From Bacilli bacterium (GTDB lineage Bacteria > Bacillota_I > Bacilli_A > RF39 > UBA660): DNA of 39,439 nt. Below are positions 31,890 to 39,439 of the stretch, piece by piece. The stretch is from assembly GCA_900772095.1 (NCBI GenBank), contig CAAGQJ010000034.1:1-39439 (forward strand), read 5' to 3'. The notes beneath the pieces are model-generated. The model saw only the letters and a list, made by a program, of their open reading frames with translations, ran no database searches and was not told the DNA's origin. Numbering within the stretch: position 1 is the stretch's first letter; the number at the start of each line of letters is the position of its first letter. The position numbers and the translations under genes are program-made.

Positions 31890-32840
31890 ATGATACAATT
31901 TGAAAAACCAGTATATAAAATAACAGAATACGAAGAAAAAAATAATTATGGAAAATTTGAACTAGAACCACTAGAAAGAGGATTTGGTTACACAATTGGT
32001 AATGCATTAAGAAGAGTAATGCTATCATCTCTACCAGGAAGCGCTATAACAAGCGTAAAAATTGATGGAGTTTTACATGAATTCCAAACAATTGAAGGAG
32101 TAGTTGAAGACGTAGCATCTATCGTATTAAACCTTAAAAATGTAGTTATCAAAAAATATTGTGAAGAAGAAAAAACAATAAGATTACATGCAAGCGAAGA
32201 AGGAATAGTAACTGCTGGAGATATAGAATGTGATGCTGATGTTGAAATAATTAACAAAGACCAAATAATAGCAACCCTTGCAAAAGGTGGAAAACTTGAT
32301 ATGGAAATGACAGTAGGTTCTGGAAGAGGATATGTAAGAGCAGAAGAAAACAAAAAATTACTTGGTGATAAAAAAATAGGTGTAATTGCTATAGATTCAC
32401 TATATTCACCAATTGAAAGAGTTGGATATGAAGTATTAGATGCTCGTGTTGGACAAAATGAAAACTATGATAAATTAGTTATGGAAGTAGTTACAAACAG
32501 TTCAATGAAACCAGAAGAAGCAATTGCATTAGCAAGTAGAATTTTAATAGAACACTTAGAAATAGTAACAAAATTAGATAAAATTGCTAACGTAGCAGGA
32601 TTTATGGTAGAAAAGAAAGAAGACCCAAAACAAAAAGCACTAGAAACTGCAATTGAAGACTTAGATTTCTCAGTTCGTGCATATAATTGCTTAAAAAGAG
32701 CAGGTATTCATACCTTACAAGATTTAGTAAATAAATCAGATGCTGATGTTATGAAAATTCGTAATTTAGGCAAAAAATCATTAAAAGAAGTTCTTGATAA
32801 AGTTAAAGAATTAGATTTAACTTTAAGAGACGATGATTAA
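31890..32840 (+). CDS. rpoA: RNA polymerase alpha subunit
   Basis: A 316-aa alpha subunit. The N-terminal dimerisation domain has EPLERGFGYTIGNALRRVML and the C-terminal domain (about 240-316) has LDFSVRAYNCLKRAGIHTL and IRNLGKKSLKEV, which contact UP elements and activators. The length and both domains are normal. It follows rpsK by 18 bases with GGGAGG. Confidence 0.98.
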   Translation: MIQFEKPVYKITEYEEKNNYGKFELEPLERGFGYTIGNALRRVMLSSLPGSAITSVKIDGVLHEFQTIEGVVEDVASIVLNLKNVVIKKYCEEEKTIRLHASEEGIVTAGDIECDADVEIINKDQIIATLAKGGKLDMEMTVGSGRGYVRAEENKKLLGDKKIGVIAIDSLYSPIERVGYEVLDARVGQNENYDKLVMEVVTNSSMKPEEAIALASRILIEHLEIVTKLDKIANVAGFMVEKKEDPKQKALETAIEDLDFSVRAYNCLKRAGIHTLQDLVNKSDADVMKIRNLGKKSLKEVLDKVKELDLTLRDDD

Positions 32841-32858
32841 CAGGAAGGAGTTGTAATA

Positions 32859-33203
32859 ATGGCTTACAGAAAATTAGGTGTTGATAATAAACATAGAAGA
32901 AGCATGCGTGCTAATCTTGCTATTAGTTTAATTATGAACGAAAAAATAGAAACAACTGAAGCAAGAGCAAAAGAAACAAGAAAAGCAGTTGAAAAAATGA
33001 TTACTTATGGTAAAAACGGCAGTTTAGTTTCAAGAAGAAAAGCTCTAGCATTCCTAATGAATAATAAGGAAGCAGTAAAAAAAGTATTTGATGAACTAGC
33101 ACCACGTTATCAAGATAGAAATGGTGGATATACAAGAATATTAAAATTAGATGAAAGAAGAGGCGACGACGCCTTAATGGTTATTCTAGAACTAATTAAA
33201 TAA
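32859..33203 (+). CDS. rplQ: 50S ribosomal protein L17
   Basis: A 114-aa L17 with AYRKLGVDNKHRRSMRANLA and YTRILKLDERRGDDALMVIL. It ends the alpha operon; no clear terminator stands between it and the asnS leader. Confidence 0.98.
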   Translation: MAYRKLGVDNKHRRSMRANLAISLIMNEKIETTEARAKETRKAVEKMITYGKNGSLVSRRKALAFLMNNKEAVKKVFDELAPRYQDRNGGYTRILKLDERRGDDALMVILELIK

Positions 33204-33231
33204 TTAAATCAATGATGTGGAAAAGTATTAT
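33204..33231 (+). promoter_or_regulatory. Possible promoter of the asnS leader
   Basis: TTAAAT (33204-33209), 16-base spacer, TATTAT (33226-33231). The -35 is weak and part of the expression may be read-through from rplQ. Confidence 0.4.
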
Positions 33232-33235
33232 TAGA

Positions 33236-33412
33236 CCCCTTTATCAAAGCAAGTTGGGTTGATGGAAGCCAATATAAAGACTAATAAGAAGAACACCACG
33301 AAGTGCTTATCTGAAACCTAGTAGGACAAGCCGGTAATACCGTTATAAAAATAAAGAACCAATGAAGGATGGTACCACGTATATGTTCCTTTAATTGGTT
33401 CTTTTTCGTTAA
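33236..33412 (+). promoter_or_regulatory. T-box riboswitch, asparagine specifier
   Basis: The T-box core AAGGATGGTACCACG lies at 33365-33379. The specifier is AAC in AGAACACCACGA (about 33291-33302), matching Asn. The terminator AAAGAACCAAT-GAAGGA (about 33351-33369) pairs with TCCTTTAATTGGTTCTTTT (about 33387-33406) and is followed by T. Uncharged tRNA-Asn should allow transcription of asnS. Confidence 0.9.
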
Positions 33413-33425
33413 AAGGAGAAAAAAT

Positions 33426-34790
33426 ATGGATATTAAAGAATTATTTGAAAAAGACTTTACAAATAAAAAAATAACAATCTGTGGTTGGATAAGAAACCAT
33501 CGTAAACAAAAAGATTTCGCATTCATAAGTCTAAGCGATGGTACAACTATTAATAATTTACAAATAGTTTATACACAAAAAACAGAAGGATATGAAGAAA
33601 TAAATAAAGCATTAGTAGGTTCCTCAATAAAAGTAGAGGGTACTATAGTAAAATCAGAAGGAAATCAAGATTTTGAATTACAAGCAGAAAAAGTAGAAGT
33701 TCTAGGAACATGTAAAGAAGACTATCCAATTCAAGCAAAAAGACATACAAGAGAATTTTTAAGAGAACAAGCCTACCTAAGACCAAGAACAAACCTTTAT
33801 AACGCTGTATTTCGTGTAAGAAGCGTCGCATCAATGGCAATACATACATACTTTCAAGAAAGAGGTTATGTCTATGTACATACTCCAATAATAACAGCCA
33901 GTGACTGCGAAGGAGCAGGAGAAATGTTCCAAGTAACAACTTTAGATATGAATAAAATAATAGAAACAAAAAAAGTAGATTACTCAAAAGACTTCTTTGG
34001 AAAACAAACATCCTTAACAGTATCAGGACAATTACAAGCAGAAACATTTGCAACAGCATTTAAAAAAACATATACATTCGGACCAACATTTAGAGCAGAA
34101 AACTCTAATACAAAAACACACGCTAGCGAATTCTGGATGATTGAACCAGAAATAGCATTTTGCGACCTAGAACAAGACATGGACATAATGGAAGAAATGC
34201 TAAAATTTATTGTAGACTATGTTCTAAAACATGCCAAAGATGAAATGCTATTCTTAGATAAATTCGTAGAAAATGGTTTAATTGAAAAACTAAAGAAATT
34301 ACTAAATAGCAAATTCACAAGAATAGACCACAAAGATGTAATAACTATTTTAAAAGAAAGTAATCAGAAATGGGAATTTGAACCAGAATATGGCGAAGAT
34401 ATAGCAAAAGAACATGAAAAATATATAACTGAATACTTTGATGGTCCAGTATTCATTAAAAATTGGCCAAAAGATATAAAAGCATTTTATATGAAACAAA
34501 ACGATGACAACGAAACTGTAAGTGCAGTAGATTTAGAAGTCCCAGGAGCAGGTGAACTTATGGGAGGCTCTCAAAGAGAAGAAGATTACGATAAGTTAAT
34601 AACAAGAATGAGAGAACTAAACATGGAAGAAAAATCCTTAGAATGGTATATTAACTTAAGAAAATATGGAACATGCGTTCACTCAGGATTTGGTATGGGA
34701 TTTGAAAGACTACTTATTTATTTAACTGGAGTAGATAATATAAGAGATGTAATCCCATTCCCAAGAACTCCAGGAAACTGCCTATATTAA
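33426..34790 (+). CDS. asnS: Asparaginyl-tRNA synthetase
   Basis: A 454-aa class IIb synthetase. The N-terminal OB fold is ICGWIRNHRKQKDFAFISLS; motif 2 is FRAENSNTKTHASEFWMIEP and motif 3 is GFGMGFERLLIYLTGV. It charges tRNA-Asn directly, so the organism need not depend on the amidation route for this tRNA. The start at 33426 has AAAGGAG 7 bases upstream; the frame is open back to 33369 but through the T-box terminator. Confidence 0.98.
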   Translation: MDIKELFEKDFTNKKITICGWIRNHRKQKDFAFISLSDGTTINNLQIVYTQKTEGYEEINKALVGSSIKVEGTIVKSEGNQDFELQAEKVEVLGTCKEDYPIQAKRHTREFLREQAYLRPRTNLYNAVFRVRSVASMAIHTYFQERGYVYVHTPIITASDCEGAGEMFQVTTLDMNKIIETKKVDYSKDFFGKQTSLTVSGQLQAETFATAFKKTYTFGPTFRAENSNTKTHASEFWMIEPEIAFCDLEQDMDIMEEMLKFIVDYVLKHAKDEMLFLDKFVENGLIEKLKKLLNSKFTRIDHKDVITILKESNQKWEFEPEYGEDIAKEHEKYITEYFDGPVFIKNWPKDIKAFYMKQNDDNETVSAVDLEVPGAGELMGGSQREEDYDKLITRMRELNMEEKSLEWYINLRKYGTCVHSGFGMGFERLLIYLTGVDNIRDVIPFPRTPGNCLY

Positions 34791-34808
34791 AAATATAAAA
34801 ACATAGAA

Positions 34809-34848
34809 AAAGGAATAAGATTATCTAATATGAATCTTATTCCTTTTA
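34809..34848. terminator. Bidirectional terminator between asnS and gatD
   Basis: AAAAGGAATAAGATT pairs with AATCTTATTCCTTTT over 15 bp with a loop of about 10 bases. A T run follows on the plus strand and, through the leading A run, on the minus strand. It overlaps the end of gatD. Confidence 0.85.
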
Positions 34849-35501
34849 AATTCAATAAACTCAAAATATGCTTTCTTATCAAGTTCAAAATCAAATTTCT
34901 TAAACTTAAATTTACTATCTTTACTTAATATAAGTTTTTTAATAAAATATAAAGTAAAATCATAATTTCTAACTAATAAAGGTCCAATCATATAAGTACC
35001 ATAAAAATTGTTATAAACTATACCCTCATTATCAAACAAATTATCAACATTTCCATAATTAATACTATCACTAGTATTCATAAAACCATATATATCATTA
35101 TTACAAAAACTACACTTAGTAACAATTTCCCTTACTATTCTATCACCAGTAGTAACTTCAAAATCAAACATTCCAAGAGCATTTTCTTTATCCAAAGTCT
35201 TTCCAAATAATCCCAAAGCATTACCAGTAATCAAAACAAACTTATTACTATCAATAAAATTCTTTATATCTTTCTTATAATTCATTAAATGTTTCAAACA
35301 AAGCTTTCTATTTTCCTCAGTTGAAGACCCAATATATAACATATCAAATTCCTCAAAATTTATATCATCTAAAGTAGATAACTTCTTTACTTCACAATCA
35401 ATACCTTGTTTCTTAAGATGATATTTAATAACATTAATATTACCACTATCACCATATAAATTCATTAAATCATAATATAAATATCCAATAACTATCTTCA
35501 T
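34821..35501 (-). CDS. gatD: GatD-like lipid II amidase subunit lacking catalytic Cys and His
   Basis: A 226-aa protein with the GatD fold (IGYLYYDLMNLYGDSGNI, TTGDRIVREIVTKC, GTYMIGPLLVRN). In known GatD the class I glutaminase uses a Cys in an ICGG(Y/F)Q motif and a His in TYLHGP. Here the first reads LITGNALGLFG (Thr92 where Cys is expected) and the second TYMIGPLL (Ile172 for His). The glutaminase should therefore be inactive. It could still bind and position the MurT substrate, with free ammonia as nitrogen source. The start overlaps the murT stop (ATGA). Confidence 0.85.
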   Translation of the reverse strand: MKIVIGYLYYDLMNLYGDSGNINVIKYHLKKQGIDCEVKKLSTLDDINFEEFDMLYIGSSTEENRKLCLKHLMNYKKDIKNFIDSNKFVLITGNALGLFGKTLDKENALGMFDFEVTTGDRIVREIVTKCSFCNNDIYGFMNTSDSINYGNVDNLFDNEGIVYNNFYGTYMIGPLLVRNYDFTLYFIKKLILSKDSKFKFKKFDFELDKKAYFEFIEFKRNKIHIR

Positions 35502-36820
35502 TTAAGTTCCTCCATAACTTTATTAAAAGGCTTTATATAATCAAAATTAAGTATCGCATAAATATTACCATCTGAATTTTTAATATCATCCTTAGAACTA
35601 TACATATCATTACAAATAACTATTTTCTTTTCATCAAATCCATTATACTTTAAAGCAACAGCAATATCATACCTTTGAGGACCACAAACAATAAATTTAT
35701 GAACGTTATTTAAAAGATTAAAATCAATATCATAAAGCCATGATAAATCATCATAATCATACCTTCTACTTATTTGCCACCATCCAATAACTATTGTCTT
35801 TAACCCCTTATCATTTGAAGTATACAGTATAGACTGATTAAAAGTTGTACTATTCTCATTCTTGTTATTTAAAACATAAACATTCCTATCATTATACTTA
35901 TACTTATTATATATTTTCTTATCCTTTTCCATTTCAGATATATAAAAACTAATCATATCTTGGTCCAAATCATATAGTGACAAACAAGAAAAAGCTGCTA
36001 CTATATTATATAAATTAAACAACATATCATTATTAACATATATATTATACTTACTATTTATAGATAAAATAGATTTATCATAATCAAAATTAGTAATTTC
36101 ATAACTAATAAGAGGTCTTTTAAAATCACAACTAGGACAATAATAATCACCAAGATATTCAATATTATAATAATTATAATCTAATTTACTATGACACTTT
36201 AAACATCTAGTAATATTTAAATTACTAAACTTATTATCTTTATAAGAATACTTAAGTTTAGAAGAACCATAATAAATAACTTTAAATCTATTATCCAAAT
36301 TAAACTTTTGTAAATAAGGGTCATCCCCATTAATTATTAAAGTAATATTCTCATCCAAAGACTTCAAAATTTCTTCAAAAACAATATCAAAATGTCCCTG
36401 TCTAGGCGGTTGGTCACGAGTTATATTCGTAATAACAACATAGTTTGGATTTATATAAGGAAAAACAAATTTTGCATACCTCTCATCCATTTCAAACACA
36501 CATACATCAGCATTAATTTCACCCTTTAAATTAGAAAACTTAAGAAGTGTCGCTATAATCGCAGACCTTTCATTTGAACCCTTATCATTATAACAAACTT
36601 TATTTCCAAATTTTTTAAAAACATCACTAATTATTTTAGAAGTAGAACCCTTACCAGAAGAACCAGTAACTGCTATAACCTTAGAAGGAAGCTTAAAATC
36701 ACTTAAAATATTTTTATTTAACATATAAGCAATATCACCAGGAAAAGAACTTCCTCTACCCAATTTGTCCAGAACAAAAACACAAAATTTTCCTATTAAA
36801 ATACTAATAAATTTCTTCAT
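35498..36820 (-). CDS. murT: MurT-like lipid II isoglutaminyl synthase subunit
   Basis: A 440-aa Mur-ligase-like protein that, with GatD, amidates D-Glu of lipid II in Gram-positive bacteria. Seen: VTGSSGKGSTSK (P-loop, FolC-like GKGS in place of GKTT), TRDQPPRQGHFD, a zinc ribbon CLKC ... CPSC (about 210-235) as in MurT, and RYDYDDLSWLYDIDF with the conserved Asp pair of the C-terminal active site. The start at 36820 follows AGGAGG by 6 bases; a Met 5 codons earlier would place the SD inside the gene. Its partner gatD overlaps by 4 bases. The gene stops with TGA. Confidence 0.93.
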   Translation of the reverse strand: MKKFISILIGKFCVFVLDKLGRGSSFPGDIAYMLNKNILSDFKLPSKVIAVTGSSGKGSTSKIISDVFKKFGNKVCYNDKGSNERSAIIATLLKFSNLKGEINADVCVFEMDERYAKFVFPYINPNYVVITNITRDQPPRQGHFDIVFEEILKSLDENITLIINGDDPYLQKFNLDNRFKVIYYGSSKLKYSYKDNKFSNLNITRCLKCHSKLDYNYYNIEYLGDYYCPSCDFKRPLISYEITNFDYDKSILSINSKYNIYVNNDMLFNLYNIVAAFSCLSLYDLDQDMISFYISEMEKDKKIYNKYKYNDRNVYVLNNKNENSTTFNQSILYTSNDKGLKTIVIGWWQISRRYDYDDLSWLYDIDFNLLNNVHKFIVCGPQRYDIAVALKYNGFDEKKIVICNDMYSSKDDIKNSDGNIYAILNFDYIKPFNKVMEELK

Positions 36821-36840
36821 AAATATCCTCCTCATATAAA

Positions 36841-36849
36841 ATTATATCA
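36841..36849 (-). promoter_or_regulatory. Extended -10 of the murT-gatD operon
   Basis: On the minus strand TGATATAAT (36849-36841) stands about 20 bases before the ATG. The -35 is not clear. Confidence 0.5.
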
Positions 36850-36958
36850 TGTATAAATAAAAAAATAAATATTCATAACCTTTAGAATAAATAAAAAAAC
36901 TATAAAAAAACAAGGTGATAGTCATAAATTATAACAATTATATTTATAGGAGGTACAA

Positions 36959-36982
36959 ATGCAAGAAATAAATACAAGTTAG
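36959..36982 (+). CDS. Putative 7-codon leader ORF
   Basis: AGGAGGT stands 5 bases before an ATG that encodes MQEINTS and stops. The site is as good as any in the window, but there is no clear promoter directly upstream, so it may be a chance or a gene remnant. It lies 75 bases before the promoter-proximal gene at 37057. Confidence 0.2.
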   Translation: MQEINTS

Positions 36983-36999
36983 ATAATAAGTATCTAATA

Positions 37000-37029
37000 T
37001 AGACATTTTAAAGCAAAATATGATAAAAT
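37000..37029 (+). promoter_or_regulatory. Promoter of the F420-ligase-like gene
   Basis: TAGACA (37000-37005), 18-base spacer, TAAAAT (37024-37029) with TGA before it (extended -10), 27 bases before the ATG. Confidence 0.6.
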
Positions 37030-37056
37030 ATCTATGTAAGATAAGGAGGAAACAAA

Positions 37057-38250
37057 ATGAAATACGTAGGAACAGAAGTAAGAGGAATTAGAACTCCAAT
37101 CATAATGGAAAATGATAACTTAGTCGAAGTAGTAGTAGATTCATTGATAAATGCCAGTAAAGAAGCAAAATTTAAATTTGATGACAAAGACATAGTAGCA
37201 ATAACAGAATCTGTAGTAGGACGCTGTGAGGGCAATTTTGTAACCTTAGATGATATAAGTAAAGATGTAAAAAACAAATTTAAAACAGGACACGTTGGCT
37301 TAATATTTCCCATTCTAAGCAGAAATCGCTTTGCACTATGCCTACAAGGAATTGCAAGAGGATTAGATAAAATAACACTAATGTTAAAATATCCAGAAGA
37401 TGAAGTTGGGAATCACTTATTTGATGAACAATTACTTGAAAAATATGATATTAATCCATATAAAAGTGTTTTAGATGAAGAAACCTATAATAAATATTTT
37501 AAAAATGAAAAACACATATTTACAGGTGTAAATTATGTGGAGCTATACAAAAACATTATTGAAAAAGAAAACTGTAAAGCAGAAATAATCTTTTCAAACA
37601 ACCCAGAGGAAATCTTAAAATATACAAAAGAAGTACTATGCTGTGATATTCATACTAGAAAGAAAACAAAAGAGCTCTTAAAAGACAAAGCAGATACAGT
37701 ACTAGGACTAGATGATATAATGAATAAAAGCATTGGGGGCAGTGGTTACAACAGCCAATACGGACTTTTAGGTTCAAACCGTTCAACCGATGAAAAACTA
37801 AAATTATTTCCAAGAACAGGTAAACAAGTAGTAGAAAAAGTTCAGAAATTATTAAAAGAAAAAACTGGAAAAAATATTGAAGTTTTAATTTACGGAGACG
37901 GGGCCTTTAAAGACCCGGTAGGAAAAATATGGGAGTTAGCAGACCCAGTTGTTTCTCCAGCATATACAAGCGGTCTAGAAGGTTATCCAAACGAAATAAA
38001 ACTAAAATATTTATCGGATGCTAAATATAATAACTTAAGAGGAGAAGACCTAAAAAAAGCCATTATTGGAGAAATAAAAAATAAAAGTAAAAATCTAAAA
38101 GGAAGTATGGCCTCACAAGGAACAACTCCAAGACACTTAACAGACTTAATAGGCTCCCTATGTGACCTAACTTCCGGAAGTGGGGACAAAGGAACCCCTG
38201 TAGTATATATAAAAGGTTATTTTGATAACTATTCAAATATGGAGGAATAA
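37057..38250 (+). CDS. Coenzyme F420-0:L-glutamate ligase-like protein
   Basis: A 397-aa member of the CofE/F420_ligase family, which adds glutamate to F420-0 in archaea and actinobacteria. Seen: KYVGTEVRGIRTPIIMENDN at the start, ITESVVGRCEGN, GLIFPILSRNRFALCLQGIA and the C-terminal SGSGDKGTPVVYIKGYFDN. At 397 aa it is much longer than CofE (about 250), as is usual for a Firmicutes subgroup of unknown role. No other F420 gene is in the window and Bacilli of this type are not known to make F420, so another glutamate or GTP-dependent ligation is likely. GGAGG precedes the ATG; TAATG overlap with the next gene. Confidence 0.85.
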   Translation: MKYVGTEVRGIRTPIIMENDNLVEVVVDSLINASKEAKFKFDDKDIVAITESVVGRCEGNFVTLDDISKDVKNKFKTGHVGLIFPILSRNRFALCLQGIARGLDKITLMLKYPEDEVGNHLFDEQLLEKYDINPYKSVLDEETYNKYFKNEKHIFTGVNYVELYKNIIEKENCKAEIIFSNNPEEILKYTKEVLCCDIHTRKKTKELLKDKADTVLGLDDIMNKSIGGSGYNSQYGLLGSNRSTDEKLKLFPRTGKQVVEKVQKLLKEKTGKNIEVLIYGDGAFKDPVGKIWELADPVVSPAYTSGLEGYPNEIKLKYLSDAKYNNLRGEDLKKAIIGEIKNKSKNLKGSMASQGTTPRHLTDLIGSLCDLTSGSGDKGTPVVYIKGYFDNYSNMEE

Positions 38251-38555
38251 TGATAGATTTAGTAGTATTAATTGCCCTAATAATAATTGTGGCATTCTTA
38301 TCAAGAGATGTAAAATATTTGGTATATTTAATAGGAATAATAGAAATATTTTTAAGATTAATTCACTATATTGGTGACCACCTAGGTATGCCTGACTTAA
38401 ACAAAGTAATAAATAATCATTTCCCAAGCTCAATCTTTAAAATACTAAGTAAATATACAAGTGGAATTATATATGACATATTATCATGGATATTAGTTTG
38501 TATATTCATTGCATTTCTATTTTATTTAATAAGATACCTAATAAGAAAAAAATAA
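38250..38555 (+). CDS. Small membrane protein coupled to the F420-ligase-like gene
   Basis: A 101-aa protein with membrane segments at about 3-18, 22-40 and 74-96 and a short loop with DHLGMPDLNKVINNHFPSSI between them. It matches no family I know. The ATG shares a base with the stop of the ligase-like gene, and GGAGG lies 5 bases before it, so the two are cotranslated and may cooperate. Confidence 0.75.
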   Translation: MIDLVVLIALIIIVAFLSRDVKYLVYLIGIIEIFLRLIHYIGDHLGMPDLNKVINNHFPSSIFKILSKYTSGIIYDILSWILVCIFIAFLFYLIRYLIRKK

Positions 38556-38575
38556 ATTCTATAATTTAATCTTTT
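38544..38575. terminator. Bidirectional terminator
   Basis: TAAATT (38553-38558), loop CTAT and AATTTA (38563-38568) with T-rich sequence on both 3' sides. It separates two convergent genes. Confidence 0.5.
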
Positions 38576-38774
38576 TCTTCTTATAAAGTAATCCTATTTC
38601 AATAATAACTAAAGATAAAGTTAACACAATAATCATTCCATTTTTATTTTCTTTATTGATAACCTCTTTAGTTTCAGAATAATCATTACTTGAACTTATA
38701 AATGTATCATAATAAGGGTCACTAAAAGAAAAATAATTATTTAACACAACTAAGATTAAAAAAATGAACTTCAT
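38559..38774 (-). CDS. Small secreted/membrane protein, unknown
   Basis: A 71-aa protein: an N-terminal hydrophobic segment (1-18, MKFIFLILVVLNNYFSFS) as signal or anchor, a polar middle with Asp/Ser/Tyr and a C-terminal helix (about 46-64) followed by a Lys tail KKKKIKL. This is the layout of short cell-surface proteins. AAAGGATG stands about 10 bases before the ATG. It lies beside an ABC transporter gene, but no link is shown. Confidence 0.55.
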   Translation of the reverse strand: MKFIFLILVVLNNYFSFSDPYYDTFISSSNDYSETKEVINKENKNGMIIVLTLSLVIIEIGLLYKKKKIKL

Positions 38775-38860
38775 CTAAACCACATCCTTTATATAATAAT
38801 ATTCATAAACCAGAAAAATAAAATATAAAATTAATAATGCATATAAGAAAGGAGCAAAAT

Positions 38861-39427
38861 ATGTTAGAACTAAAAAAAATATGTAAAAGTTATAAAACAG
38901 GAGATTTTACTCAAAAAGCTTTAGATAATATTAGTTTAAAATTTAGAAAAAATGAATTTGTTTCCATTCTTGGAACATCAGGCTCAGGAAAAACAACTTT
39001 TTTAAACATTGTCGGAGGCTTAGATAAATATGACAGTGGAGACCTTATAATAAATGGAACATCAACTAAAAAATATAAAGATAAAGATTGGGATGCATAC
39101 AGAAATAACTGTGTAGGATTTGTCTTTCAAAGTTATAATCTTATCTCTCATATCTCTATTTTAAACAATGTTGAGATGAGTTTAATTCTAAGTGGAATAT
39201 CAAAAAAAGAAAGAAAAGCAAGAGCACTCGAAGTTCTAAAAAAAGTTGGACTAGAAAAACACGCAAACAAAAAGCCAAACCAATTATCTGGTGGTCAAAT
39301 GCAAAGAGTAGCAATAGCAAGAGCACTAGTAAACAACCCTGAAATCATTTTAGCAGATGAACCCACTGGAGCATTGTTTAAATCCAAAATAAGAAATTGT
39401 AGTTTCAAGCCTTTAAATTCCTTATAA
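38861..39427 (+). CDS. ABC transporter ATP-binding protein, MacB/LolD type, aberrant 3' end
   Basis: At least 175 residues of a complete ATPase domain: Walker A GTSGSGKTTF, Q-loop FVFQSYNLIS, signature LSGGQMQRVAIARAL and Walker B EIILADEPTGAL. These proteins energise FtsX-type permeases for peptide, lipoprotein or drug export. After TGAL (about 39385) the family continues with DSKT, but this frame reads FKSKIRNCSFKPLNSL and stops at 39427. The break may be a frameshift, an insertion junction or an assembly end; the H-loop and the permease are missing. The start at 38861 has AAAGGAG 5 bases upstream; the longer frame begins at 38837 without a site. Confidence 0.85.
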   Translation: MLELKKICKSYKTGDFTQKALDNISLKFRKNEFVSILGTSGSGKTTFLNIVGGLDKYDSGDLIINGTSTKKYKDKDWDAYRNNCVGFVFQSYNLISHISILNNVEMSLILSGISKKERKARALEVLKKVGLEKHANKKPNQLSGGQMQRVAIARALVNNPEIILADEPTGALFKSKIRNCSFKPLNSL

Positions 39428-39439
39428 TTATAAATATAA

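Noticed and set aside
31988..32353. 121-codon minus-strand ORF inside rpoA
   Set aside because: Antisense to a highly conserved gene, no start site and no recognisable protein.
33643..34059. 138-codon minus-strand ORF inside asnS
   Set aside because: It lies wholly antisense to asnS and is a Leu-rich shadow of a strongly A-biased coding strand; no start site or family match.
35498..35500. TGA read as tryptophan (Mycoplasma code)
   Set aside because: murT ends in TGA at the point where gatD starts, and Trp codons in conserved positions are TGG, so the standard bacterial code holds.

Overview
The window looks like a chromosome segment from a low-GC, A-rich, spore-forming member of the Bacilli (Firmicutes). 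I infer an uncultured gut-type lineage near Erysipelotrichales/RF39; no species can be named. The grounds are T-box leaders, the standard S10-spc-alpha ribosomal protein cluster with a zinc-type S14, strong sigma-A type promoters, a cotJ spore-coat pair, a MurT/GatD pair and a very short 5S rRNA. TGA is used as a stop (end of murT) and Trp is TGG, so the code is standard and a Mycoplasma is excluded. There is no CRISPR array, transposase or phage module.

Layout. 1-502: 3' end of an rRNA operon (23S tail, 5S). 541-2623: a promoter with a 5'-UTR hairpin and two overlapping paralogous phosphoesterase genes, one with all motifs and one with nearly all catalytic positions replaced. 2651-4101: tyrosine T-box and tyrS. 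4117-6037: divergent membrane-protein gene and a stand-alone Clp D1-like AAA+ ATPase coupled to a small membrane protein. 6031-6134 (minus): a compact, unassigned small RNA with its own promoter and terminator. 6404-6480: tRNA-His. 6578-7563 (minus): cotJ operon in which the upstream gene looks like a CotJA-CotJB fusion. 7697-7886: a short transcript unit with a 14-codon ORF. 8003-10016: SDR oxidoreductase plus a PLP-dependent lyase-like protein. 10109-14697: probable operon of a bactofilin-like membrane protein, a coiled-coil tail-anchored protein, folD and a WG-repeat membrane protein. 14722-16373: Cys-rich protein, tRNA-Ser, small multidrug export protein and a small membrane protein. 16528-17711: sigma-70 factor gene. 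17676-19100: a 1.35-kb segment bounded by an exact 36-bp direct repeat and holding one TIM-barrel gene. 19141-33203: the S10-spc-alpha supercluster from rpsJ to rplQ, including secY, adk, map, infA and rpoA but no rpmD. 33226-34790: asparagine T-box and asnS. 34821-36820 (minus): murT-gatD, with GatD lacking its nucleophile and His. 37000-38555: F420-0:glutamate ligase-like gene and a membrane protein. 38559-39439: a small membrane protein and a MacB/LolD-type ABC ATPase whose reading frame departs from the family just before the window ends.

Most of the window is core information processing (ribosome, tRNA charging, transcription, secretion) with clear operons and terminators. The unusual material sits between these blocks: the small RNA at 6035-6101, the active/degenerate phosphoesterase pair, the D1-only AAA+ protein, the glutaminase-dead GatD beside an intact MurT, and the direct-repeat-bounded insert upstream of the S10 leader. 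No single large novel system is evident; these are several small, testable leads.
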